From NCBI RefSeq assembly GCF_028368935.1, contig NZ_JAQNDK010000004.1, positions 992,001 through 1,056,000 of the forward strand: DNA of 64,000 nucleotides, read 5' to 3'. Shown piece after piece: positions 15,840 through 23,778 of the stretch; within the stretch, counting starts at the first letter, position 1, and the number at the start of each line of letters is the position of its first letter. The notes beneath the pieces are model-generated. The model searched no databases. It saw only the letters and a program-made list of their open reading frames with translations, and was not told where the DNA came from. Position numbers and translations under genes: made by a program. This DNA is from Sorangium aterium. GTDB taxonomy: Bacteria; Myxococcota_A; Polyangia; Polyangiales; Polyangiaceae.

Positions 15840-16588
15840 GCCGCGTCCGATGCCCGGCATGACCAGAACATTCACGCTCCGCCACGAGCCCGACGAGAGG
15901 CAAGATGCTCCGACGCGGCAGACGGCGGCCGTGAACATCACGATGAGGATCTGCCGGGCTCGCTGCGAGGTCAGGAAGATGGTGCTGCGACAGGGCCCAC
16001 CGGTGACCATCGCGAGCTCGACAGAGACGATGATGCCGGTCGCAAGTGTCTTGAGCGACAGCGGCTCAGGCGACCGAAACCAGACCAGGAGACAGCCGAG
16101 CGACGCGCACAAAGCTGCGAGCTCGAAAGGCGATGTGGGGATCCGGCGGTTCGACGGAGAGCATGGCCGGGTGGGTACCAGGGGGCAACACGACGCGGGG
16201 TTCCCTCCACGGATCGTCGAAGACATGGTCGGCGCCGAAACCGCGCGCGCTGAGCGCCGTAGAGGGACCAGGAGCCACGGGGCGAAGTCGGCACCCTTCG
16301 GTGCGTGGATCGACGATCGAGATCGTGTAGCCGTCGCACGAGGGTGGGCGGATCGCATCAGGGTACGGTCGTCCGAGGTGGGCGTGGCGATCGCCGCGTG
16401 AGGCCCCGGGGTCGCATCGTTTCCTCGTTCCACGCGGGACGGCTGTGGCCAACGTGCCACCAATTGCCGGTATCCTGCTGTGCAATGGCTCGTTTCCTGT
16501 AAAGGCATCATCTAGGCGTGACGAATCGCGGCGTGCGTCTCGCGAGCCGTGCGACGCTGGCTCACGACGCTCCCGTGGGGAGGAGAGT
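15840..16588. other. 749-bp region without a recognised gene
   Basis: The region separates the divergent two-module lipoprotein and amidase genes. Open frames cross it on both strands, but their products are Arg/Ser/Pro-rich, lack recognisable motifs and look like non-coding translations. It should carry both promoters. Confidence 0.5.
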
Positions 16589-18130
16589 ATGACCCAATCT
16601 GCAAACGTCGATGACCCGGGCGCTGCCGGGCACACAGGGGAGATCTCGCGCCGCTTCTTCTTGCGGGCGTTCGCCGGGAGCGTGGCGGCCCTGTCGGGCG
16701 CGTGCGATGGGATGACGCCCGTCGAGGAGCCTGCAGCGGAGGCGCTGTCGGAGCTCACGCGGGCGACCGGGGGGCAGCTGGCGGATCTGATCCGCCGGAA
16801 GCGGGTGTCGTCGCTCGAGGTCGTGGAGGCGCACCTGGCGCGCATCGCGAAGATCAATCCGCGGCTGAACGCCGTGGTGAAGCTCCGCGCCGACGAGGCG
16901 AGAGCGGAGGCGCGGGCGGCGGACAAGGCCCTGGCGAGCGGCAAGCCGCTCGGCCCGCTGCACGGCGTGCCGATGACGATCAAGGATTCCATCGACACCG
17001 CCGGCGTGGTGACGACCGGCGGGACGGCCGGGCGAACGAATTTCGTTCCGAAAGAGGACGCCACCGTGGTCCGGCGCCTCAAGGAAGCGGGCGCGATCCT
17101 GCTGGGCAAGAGCAATACGCCCGAGATGACGTGGTCGTACGAGACGAACAACGCGGTGTACGGGCGCACCAACAATCCGTATGGCCTTGACCTGTCGCCG
17201 GGCGGCTCCAGCGGGGGGGCGGGCGCCATCGTGGCCGCGGGCGGCTCGCCGTTCGACGTGGGCAGCGACACCGGCGGGAGCATCCGTGTGCCGTCGCATT
17301 TTTGCGGGATTGCCGGGCTCAAGCCGACCGCTGGCCGCATCTCGCGGACGGGCCATATCGTCCCGGCGGAGGGGTTGCTCCAATCGTTCACCGTGCTCGG
17401 GCCGATGGCCCGCTCGGTCGACGATCTCTGGCTGCTCTTCAGCGTCCTGGCGGGGCCCGACTGGCGCGACGCGGCGCTGATCCCGGCGCCGCTCGGCGAC
17501 CCGAAGCACGTGCAGCTCAGGGAGCTGCGGATCGCGATGCACACCGACAACGGGATCGCGGCGCCGGACGCGGCGGTGCGCCAGGCGGTGGTGGACGCGG
17601 CGGCGGCGCTGGAGGCGGGCGGCGCGCGGGTGGAGTCGAAGAAGCCCGACGCGCTGAGCGACGTGCTCACGATAGACGCAGATATCTTCCGGGCGGACGG
17701 CGGCGCCTGGTTGAGGCGGCTCCTGGATCTGGCCGGAACCACGGACCCCGGCGCCGAGGTGGACGCCGCGCTCGCGAGCGAGCCGCTGTCGAGCGGGGAG
17801 CTGACCGCGGCAGTCGAGCGGCTGGACGCGTGGCGGGGGCGGATGCTCGGCTTCATGAAGGATGTCGACGCCATCGTCTGCCCGCCGTGTGTCCTCGAGG
17901 CGCTGCCCCACGATGCGTGGGTCGAGCACGGAGTCTACGCAGGATTCAGCTACTCGTTCGCTTACAACATGACAGGGTGGCCGGCGGTCGTCGTGCGCGC
18001 GGGCACCTCGTCGCGAGGAACGCCGGTCGGCGTCCAGATCATCGGCCGCCCCTTCCGCGAGGATGTCGTCCTCGCCCTGGCCGGCCACATCGAGCGGGAG
18101 CTCGGCGGCTACCGAGCGCCGGCGATCTGA
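16589..18130 (+). CDS. Exported amidase-signature family hydrolase
   Basis: 513 residues. The N-terminus combines a twin-arginine motif (SRRFFLRAFAG) with a Cys at the end of the hydrophobic region (SGAC), so it is probably a Tat-exported lipoprotein. The amidase signature is complete: catalytic K132 in TIKDSIDTAG, cis-Ser S207 in PGGSSGG, and nucleophile S231 in DTGGSIRVP, with the usual 24-residue spacing between the serines. Family members hydrolyse C-N amide bonds (fatty-acid amides, indoleacetamide, Glu/Asp-tRNA amides, peptide amides); the substrate here cannot be read. Glu-tRNA amidotransferase is excluded by the export signal and lack of gatB/C. The start at 16589 follows a strong GGGGAGGAGAG site. 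Confidence 0.92.
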   Translation: MTQSANVDDPGAAGHTGEISRRFFLRAFAGSVAALSGACDGMTPVEEPAAEALSELTRATGGQLADLIRRKRVSSLEVVEAHLARIAKINPRLNAVVKLRADEARAEARAADKALASGKPLGPLHGVPMTIKDSIDTAGVVTTGGTAGRTNFVPKEDATVVRRLKEAGAILLGKSNTPEMTWSYETNNAVYGRTNNPYGLDLSPGGSSGGAGAIVAAGGSPFDVGSDTGGSIRVPSHFCGIAGLKPTAGRISRTGHIVPAEGLLQSFTVLGPMARSVDDLWLLFSVLAGPDWRDAALIPAPLGDPKHVQLRELRIAMHTDNGIAAPDAAVRQAVVDAAAALEAGGARVESKKPDALSDVLTIDADIFRADGGAWLRRLLDLAGTTDPGAEVDAALASEPLSSGELTAAVERLDAWRGRMLGFMKDVDAIVCPPCVLEALPHDAWVEHGVYAGFSYSFAYNMTGWPAVVVRAGTSSRGTPVGVQIIGRPFREDVVLALAGHIERELGGYRAPAI

Positions 18131-18257
18131 CGGGAGCTCGGTCCGGTCTGCCGTGTCGGTCCGGGGGGCCTCCGCGGGTCCCATCCCGACCCGTGTCGAG
18201 TCTCCGCATTCCTCGACGGGGCTTGTCTCGACGACGCTCCGGACGAGGGGGACGCGA

Positions 18258-20084
18258 CTATCGGGGGACCAGCACCGACACGCTGTGGGCCGGCATCGCG
18301 TAGGTGAAGGCGTTCGTGGCGCGCGGCGCAATCGGATCCGCACGCACGAGATCGGCCTTGGTGGATGTGAGTTGCCACGTGTCGATGGCCGTGTAGCTCT
18401 CGTAGGCGGCGAGGGTCACCGCGGCCGTGAGCGGGGCCGCGGTCTTGTTGATGGCGACGAGGACCATCCGGCTCGGATCGGCCTCGTCGATGCTCGCGTA
18501 CACGGTGGCCTTGGCGACGTCGCTCGTCTCGGCGCGGACGGACGTATCGCCGAAGCGCGCGCCCTGCCCGTCGTAGCTCGTGAAGGCGCGCACGCCGGCC
18601 CGGAGCATCGAGACCTCTTCGCCGGGATCCCAGATCGTCGCGAGGAACACGCCTTCGCGGCCGAAGACGCCGAGGGCGTCGGCCTGCGCGATCGCCCCGG
18701 AGATGTGGTTGCCGCCCCCGTAATTGTACTCGGTGATGCCGAGGGCGGTGCCCGGGTAATGGGCGTCGATGAGGCCCTGGAGCCAGGGGATGAGCTTGAT
18801 CGGGCCGCGCACGACGTCCTTCGCGATCCAGCTGTCCTCGACGAAGGTCGGGTCCCAGAGCGAGCGCGGCGCCTGTACGCGGGCCTCGACCGACGCGGGG
18901 GAGGCGTCGGAGCCCGTGAGGCGCTCGCCGTTCGCGTAGATCTCCGTGTACCAGTGCAGGTCGAGCACGTCGACCAGGCGGCGCCCCTCGCTCGTCTCGG
19001 CGGCCTTCATGGCGTCGAGCCAGTACTCGATGAAGTTGCCGTCCGCGTCGGGCGCGTCCTGGAGGCTGACATAGCCCGAATACCCGTAGGAGACGAAGCC
19101 GGTGACGAGCGCATTGGGCGCGACGTCCTTGATCGCGGACGCGAACTCGATGTTCTTGTCGACGAGCTCGGCGTAGCGCACCGGCTCCGGGTGGATGCGC
19201 TCGTGGCTGTGATTCCAGAGGTCGGGCTCGTTATCGAGCGAGAACAGCACGCTCGCGACGTCGCCCTCGAAGGCGCCGGGGAAGGCCTGCTTCATCCAGG
19301 CGACGAACTCGTCCTGGTACACGGCGTTGTCGTTGAGATTGGGCGACGAGGAGAAGGGAGCGCCCTTGCGCGCGATCGTCGGGTGGAAGCGGGTCTCGAG
19401 GTAATTCCGGGTCTGGTTGACGTCGCCGCCGCCGTTCTTGTCCGCCGCGACATAGCCGCAGATGGGAATGGTCGCGATGAAGGCGGCGCCGTGCGTCAGC
19501 GCGCCCTCGGCGTGCATGCGCACCGCCTCCCCGGGGACATCGCCCTTCGGGCTGTTGTCGACGAGGTGCGCGTCGTTCTGGTGCATATAGTCTGAGCCGG
19601 CGTTGGAGGCGTTGTTCTCCCAGTTGTACGCGGTCATGCGGTTGCCGCCCATGCGCACGACGGTGGTGCCGCGCTGCTCGCCGTCCAGGTCTTCGGCCCA
19701 GTTGGCGCCGTAGATGAGCCGGCTGATGGGGCGCACGTCCCGATCGGCGCGCACGGTGAACGTGACATCACCCGGGCCGGGATCGCCGGGCTCGACGAGG
19801 TCCGCGGGAGGATGGCCGCCGGACCCGCCTTGACCGCTGCTGGCCGTGCCGGTGCCGCCGCCGGAAGCGCCGGCGCCGCTGCTGGCCGTGCCGGTGCCGC
19901 CAGAAGCGGCGGCGCCGCCGCCGGAAGCGCCGGCGCCGCCGCCAGAAGCGCCGGCGCCGCCGCTGCCAGCAGAGGAGGTGTCGGCGTCGTCGCCGCAGCC
20001 GAGGAAGGCGGCAGATGCGAGGAGGACCAGCGTGACGTGCAAGAAGGGCGCGTGTCGAGAAAGCATGCGGTGCATGTACTCCAT
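18258..20084 (-). CDS. GH44 endoglucanase/xyloglucanase lipoprotein
   Basis: 609 residues. A lipoprotein signal ends at C30 (AAFLGCGDD) and is followed by a Gly/Ala/Ser linker of short repeats. The catalytic part is glycoside hydrolase family 44: it opens with FTVRADRDVRPISRLIYGAN and TVVRMGGNRMTAYNWENN. The acid/base is E286 in FSLDNEPDLW and the nucleophile E452 in LGITEYNYGGG. GH44 enzymes cleave beta-1,4-glucan, carboxymethylcellulose and xyloglucan with retention. The C-terminal part is the usual beta-domain (TVYASIDEADPSRMVLVAIN). It is the last gene of a three-gene reverse-strand operon, 32 bp after the DUF1552 gene. Start at 20084; ATGs at 20075 and 20066 are alternatives. It probably acts at the cell surface. 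Confidence 0.93.
   Translation of the reverse strand: MEYMHRMLSRHAPFLHVTLVLLASAAFLGCGDDADTSSAGSGGAGASGGGAGASGGGAAASGGTGTASSGAGASGGGTGTASSGQGGSGGHPPADLVEPGDPGPGDVTFTVRADRDVRPISRLIYGANWAEDLDGEQRGTTVVRMGGNRMTAYNWENNASNAGSDYMHQNDAHLVDNSPKGDVPGEAVRMHAEGALTHGAAFIATIPICGYVAADKNGGGDVNQTRNYLETRFHPTIARKGAPFSSSPNLNDNAVYQDEFVAWMKQAFPGAFEGDVASVLFSLDNEPDLWNHSHERIHPEPVRYAELVDKNIEFASAIKDVAPNALVTGFVSYGYSGYVSLQDAPDADGNFIEYWLDAMKAAETSEGRRLVDVLDLHWYTEIYANGERLTGSDASPASVEARVQAPRSLWDPTFVEDSWIAKDVVRGPIKLIPWLQGLIDAHYPGTALGITEYNYGGGNHISGAIAQADALGVFGREGVFLATIWDPGEEVSMLRAGVRAFTSYDGQGARFGDTSVRAETSDVAKATVYASIDEADPSRMVLVAINKTAAPLTAAVTLAAYESYTAIDTWQLTSTKADLVRADPIAPRATNAFTYAMPAHSVSVLVPR
19838..19975. repeat. Degenerate repeats encoding the GH44 Ala/Gly/Ser linker
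   Basis: Repeated GCCGCCGGAAGCGCCGGCG-type units (18-30 bp, imperfect) encode alternating SGGGAGA/ASGG residues between the lipid anchor and the GH44 domain. The DNA repeats are explained by the protein linker. Confidence 0.75.
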
Positions 20085-20116
20085 CGTCCGCGGGATCGCG
20101 GCGCGCGCTGGCGCGG

Positions 20117-21493
20117 TCAGACCTGGATGCCCGCGAGCGGCGACGTGACCCGCCCCGCGTCGATGCCGATCTCCTTGATCGGCAAACCCATGATCTGGGC
20201 GACCGTCAGGAGCGCCTTGCTCAGGTTGTCGCCGGGAAAGTTGTGGTGCTCGTCGCCGCGCAGCCGCCCTCCGGCTTTCCCGGCGAAGAGCACCGGCCAT
20301 TCCGTCCTCGTGTGCACCTTGCCCCACGCGGTGTCGGACGTGACGTACACGAGAGAGCTGTCGAGCAGGTTCGAGCTGCCGTGCGGCGTGTTCTTGAGCT
20401 TCGTCAAGAACTCGTTCAGGCAGCGCATCGTGTAGATCACGCCCTTGTCGACGCGAGGCTGACTCGATTGGTCCCCGGCATCTCCGTGGCAGATGGTGTC
20501 GTGAAAGTCGTCGTTCATGTCCTGCGCGAGGTGCCGGTAGTAGACGTGCGCGGCGGGCAGCGAGAACATGAACGAGAGCACGCGGGTCCTCTCGCACGCG
20601 AGCGCGAGCGCCGAGAGCTCGACCATGGCGGCGTTCACGTCGGGGGGCGCCTCGCTCCGCGCATCCTTTCCGGCGGTGGGGGCCGTCGGGCTCTTGCACG
20701 CTGACGTCGAACCGCCTCCGGACGACATGGTCTCGAGGCGCTGCTCGATGGCCCGGATCGACTCGAGATGCTCCTCGATACGATGCTTGTCGGCCTCCCC
20801 GAGCCGCTGCTTCAGGCTCGCGCCGTCCTGCAGGATGGAGTCGAGCACGCTCTTCCGGACGTTCGCGATCTTCGCGGCCTGAGCCGCGCCGTCGTCGCTG
20901 GGCTCGGGCAAGCCGCTCATGAACAGTCGATTGAACACGGCCTTCGGATCGAACTCCGGGTTGTTGCGCGCGTTCGGCCCCTTGTGCGAGACCGTGTGCA
21001 GCGAGTCCTGAGGGCCGTTCGGCGTCGCAGGCGTCACCCCCACCTCGAGGGAGCGGTACGGCGCCCCCGCCGAGATGGCGTCCGCGACGACCTGGTCGAT
21101 GGACGCGGCCCGCACGGCGTTCCCGCTGAGCGGCGCGCCGGTCGTGACCCCCGCCGACCCCGAGGGGTGCTCGACGCCCGATACCACGAGCTTGTTTTCG
21201 AGGCCGCTGATCACCGTGAGGTACGACTTGAGGTCCGCGAGGGGCTGGAGCTGGGGGCTGAGGTCCCAGGCCTGACCGGAGCCCGTGCGCGTCGGCTTCC
21301 AGCGACCGGGAAGCGTGCCGTTCCCGAAGAACCACGTGACGTAGAGCGGCGAGACCGGGGTCTTCGTCTGAGCGAGCGCCGTGCCGCTCTCGTTCAGCAT
21401 GATCTCGAGCAGGGGGAGCGGGATCGTGACGGCGGCGCCCGTCGCCAGAATGCCCCGGAGAACAGTTCGTCGGTTCAAGGCTTTGTTCGTCAT
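20117..21493 (-). CDS. Tat-exported DUF1552 protein
   Basis: 458 residues. The N-terminus MTNKALNRRTVLRGILATGA is a Tat signal. The body has the DUF1552 pattern: VTWFFGNGTLPGRWKP near the start, ISGLENKLV, HPSGSAGVTTG, the central AQAAKIANVRKSVLDSI, then ERTRVLSFMFSLPAAH, FHDTICHGD and a C-terminal HHNFPGDNLSKALLTVAQIM. DUF1552 proteins occur almost always beside DUF1592/1588/1585/1587/1595 cytochrome-like proteins in myxobacteria and planctomycetes; no activity has been assigned. Here it lies 14 bp downstream of such a gene and 32 bp upstream of GH44, so the three are probably co-transcribed. It should be periplasmic or secreted. Confidence 0.9.
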   Translation of the reverse strand: MTNKALNRRTVLRGILATGAAVTIPLPLLEIMLNESGTALAQTKTPVSPLYVTWFFGNGTLPGRWKPTRTGSGQAWDLSPQLQPLADLKSYLTVISGLENKLVVSGVEHPSGSAGVTTGAPLSGNAVRAASIDQVVADAISAGAPYRSLEVGVTPATPNGPQDSLHTVSHKGPNARNNPEFDPKAVFNRLFMSGLPEPSDDGAAQAAKIANVRKSVLDSILQDGASLKQRLGEADKHRIEEHLESIRAIEQRLETMSSGGGSTSACKSPTAPTAGKDARSEAPPDVNAAMVELSALALACERTRVLSFMFSLPAAHVYYRHLAQDMNDDFHDTICHGDAGDQSSQPRVDKGVIYTMRCLNEFLTKLKNTPHGSSNLLDSSLVYVTSDTAWGKVHTRTEWPVLFAGKAGGRLRGDEHHNFPGDNLSKALLTVAQIMGLPIKEIGIDAGRVTSPLAGIQV

Positions 21494-21507
21494 TGGGGTA
21501 CCTGCGA

Positions 21508-23229
21508 TCAGGGTTGGGGGGCGACGGACGAGAAAGCGTCGTTGGTCACGACGTCGAGGACCAGCTCGCGCAGCTTGTACCCCGACCCTTCGAACGAGGC
21601 GGTCAGCGCGTTGAGCACGCTCTCGTCCACCTTCCTCTCCTCGTGACCCGCTGCGTACATGTAGTACTTGCGGACGAGGCATTCCGCGACGGAGGCGTCC
21701 GCGCTGAGGGTCACGCCGAGCGCGCGCGCGTCGGCCACCGGCTGCCCGTCGAACTCGCCGCTCGGGTCGATCGGCAGGCCGTGGTCGGTCGTGCGGAAGC
21801 GGCCGATCGCGTCGAAGGTCTCGAGCGGCAGGCCCAGCGGGTCCATGTACGAGTGGCAGCCGGCGCAAGCGGGCTCGGTCCGGTGGATCTCGAGGCGCTG
21901 GCGCTTCGTGAGGGGCTTGTCCGCAGGCGGCTCCGGGAGCTCGAGAGCGACGTCGCCGGGGGGCGGCGGGATGGGCGTGCACATGAGGGCGTCGCGCATG
22001 AACTTGCCGCGCAGGGTGGGAGAGCCCTCCTTCTGGTTCGCGAACTGCGAGAGGAAGCCCGCTTTGCTGAGGATCCCGATGCGCGGGCCGTCCGCGGGCA
22101 ACGAGCGGACCTCGAAGGCGCCCGAGCCGAGGCCGGCCGTGTCGAGACCGTAGACCTGGGCGAGGTCGCTGTTGACGACGACCTTCGTGGTCGAGAACAG
22201 GTCGAGCGCGCTCGCTTGATCGTCGAACGCGAGGACCTCCCAGGTGCCTCGCATGTCGCGGACCATCGCCGCTTGCAGCGCGGGGTTGTACTCCGGAAAG
22301 AGCCCCGAGTCCTTTGCCTGGGTGCCGATCCGATCGAGCCGCATGTACTCCTCGGCGAAGGCGCCGACCGCCTCGCGCCCGGCGGGCGTCTCGAGCAGCC
22401 GCGTCGCCGCCGCGCGGATCCCCTCCACCGTTCCGAGCGCCCCGCTCGCGGCCTCGTCGAGCAGCTCCTGGTCCGGCAGGCTGTTCCACAAAAGGAACGC
22501 GAGCCGGGACGCCATCTCGTAGCCCGTCAAGCGAAGCGACCCGTCGGCGCTCGGCGCCCCGAGCTCCGGGCGATACAGGAAGTTCGGAGAGGTGAAGAGG
22601 GCCACGGTCGCCCAGCGAGCCCCCTCGACGGGGCTCTCGAGCTCGGTCGCGGCCTTCGCGGCGACGGCCGCGAGCCGGTCGAGCTCGGCGGCCTCGAGCG
22701 GGCGGCGCCATGCTCGAAGCCCGAGCGTCTGGAGGAAGCCACGCACGCAAGCGTCGTTCTCCGCGCCGCTGGGCGCGCAGCCGATGAACTGGTCCCGCTT
22801 CGCGCGATCCGCGAACACCGCGTCGACGGCGCTCTCGATGGCCGCGTGGTACTGCTCGACGCCTCGCTCCGAGGTCACGACGGTCGATGCGCCGATGACC
22901 GCAAAATTCCCGTTCCAGCTGTCGGCGTCGAGGTCATTGATATTGACTTCCACGCCGAAGACGTCGCGCACGGCGTTGCGAAATTGCGTTCTCGTCAAAC
23001 GGCGCAACATCCCGGCCGCGGGCTGGAACGGCGGGGGATCCGCGTCCGTCGGTGATCCGCCGCTGCCGACACCCGAGTCCGTCGGTGATCCGTCGCCTCC
23101 GGCAGAGGATGCCCCACCGCCCTTCGTCGTGTCACCCAGCGCGCCCGTGCACGCGGCCGCGAATGCGAGCGCGCAAATGGCGGCGCCTTCTCTTGAGAAA
23201 CGGAGCTCGTGCCAGGACGGCTTCTTCAT
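21508..23229 (-). CDS. DUF1592/DUF1588/DUF1585-type lipoprotein with CxxCH haem motif
   Basis: 573 residues. The lipoprotein signal ends AFAAAC. A Gly/Ser linker is followed by the DUF1587/1595/1592/1588/1585 series: RRLTRTQFRNAVRDVFG, then LGLRAWRRPLEAAELDRL, SPNFLYRPELG, YEMASRLAFLLWNSLPD, GILSKAGFLSQFANQKEGSPTLRG (split by me), EPACAGCHSYMDPLG, and the C-terminal ECLVRKYYMYAAGHEE. C455-A-G-C-H459 is a c-type haem attachment motif. Family knowledge: these 'planctomycete cytochrome-like' proteins are exported and presumed to carry electrons, but their substrates are unknown. First gene of the DUF1592-DUF1552-GH44 operon. Start at 23229 with a GGAGAGC ribosome site; two LacI-like palindromes lie upstream. 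Confidence 0.9.
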   Translation of the reverse strand: MKKPSWHELRFSREGAAICALAFAAACTGALGDTTKGGGASSAGGDGSPTDSGVGSGGSPTDADPPPFQPAAGMLRRLTRTQFRNAVRDVFGVEVNINDLDADSWNGNFAVIGASTVVTSERGVEQYHAAIESAVDAVFADRAKRDQFIGCAPSGAENDACVRGFLQTLGLRAWRRPLEAAELDRLAAVAAKAATELESPVEGARWATVALFTSPNFLYRPELGAPSADGSLRLTGYEMASRLAFLLWNSLPDQELLDEAASGALGTVEGIRAAATRLLETPAGREAVGAFAEEYMRLDRIGTQAKDSGLFPEYNPALQAAMVRDMRGTWEVLAFDDQASALDLFSTTKVVVNSDLAQVYGLDTAGLGSGAFEVRSLPADGPRIGILSKAGFLSQFANQKEGSPTLRGKFMRDALMCTPIPPPPGDVALELPEPPADKPLTKRQRLEIHRTEPACAGCHSYMDPLGLPLETFDAIGRFRTTDHGLPIDPSGEFDGQPVADARALGVTLSADASVAECLVRKYYMYAAGHEERKVDESVLNALTASFEGSGYKLRELVLDVVTNDAFSSVAPQP

Positions 23230-23490
23230 CTTGCTCTCCGATGATGCGACGGGGTGACCCGACGGACCGTACCGAGGATTTCTCGACCCCCGTCGAATCG
23301 ACGAGGTCTGTGGTGTCCTCCGGTGGCTCACCCTCGGTAAGAACACCAAGCACCATCGCTCGACCATCGCTTTCGCGGCGGTCGGGCGAACGGAGCTCTG
23401 GAATCGACAAGAACTCGATTGGATGACGAAGGGCGCGGCGCGCAGGGCGACCCGCTCATGCGCGAAGTAAAAGGATACCCCTTGAACCAA

Positions 23491-23506
23491 ATGTGAACGA
23501 TCACAT
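23491..23506. promoter_or_regulatory. LacI-like operator candidate 1 (ATGTGAACGATCACAT)
   Basis: A 16-bp inverted repeat with one mismatched pair and a central CpG, 262 bp upstream of the DUF1592 gene start. Its half-site TGTGA matches the second palindrome 188 bp away. CRP sites share TGTGA/TCACA but use a 6-bp spacer; here the spacer is 4. Confidence 0.6.
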
Positions 23507-23678
23507 GGCCGAGGTCAATGCCAATCGACCGGCCCGTGCCGCTCCGCGAGGCCGAGGGAGGGCAGGGCCGGCGAGCTCCTCCGGATCACTGCGTCAAGAG
23601 GGCGGGCGCCGGTCGCCGCGATCGCGCGAGGTGCGCCTGCTGCGCGGCGTCGATGTCGTCGCTCGGACGTGACGTTAT

Positions 23679-23694
23679 TTGTGAACGTTCACAA
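23679..23694. promoter_or_regulatory. LacI-like operator candidate 2 (TTGTGAACGTTCACAA)
   Basis: A perfect 16-bp palindrome with a central ACGT, 450 bp upstream of the DUF1592 gene start and 188 bp (centre to centre) from candidate 1. Two matched sites at this spacing would suit DNA looping by a LacI-type tetramer (inference). Confidence 0.65.
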
Positions 23695-23778
23695 TATGGC
23701 GGAAGCGGTGCCATCCTTCCGGCGGGGCGGGGGAGTTCACCACCATGCGCCGACGGGCGCGGGCGCGCTGGGCCCCCT

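Larger units (their letters stand above)
23230..23778. other. 549-bp regulatory intergenic region
   Basis: Lies upstream of the DUF1592-DUF1552-GH44 operon and downstream of the adenylate cyclase stop. It contains the two palindromes listed separately; part of it (around 23470-23510 and 23670-23700) is less GC-rich than the surroundings. No gene seen. Confidence 0.6.

Noticed and set aside
15840-16511. Upstream extension of the two-module lipoprotein frame
   Set aside because: The signal peptide begins at 15839. The extra residues are unrelated, and adding them would bury the export signal.
23491-23694. CRP/cAMP-receptor sites
   Set aside because: The half-sites look like TGTGA/TCACA, but the spacer is 4 bases, not 6, and the CpG centre fits LacI-type proteins better.
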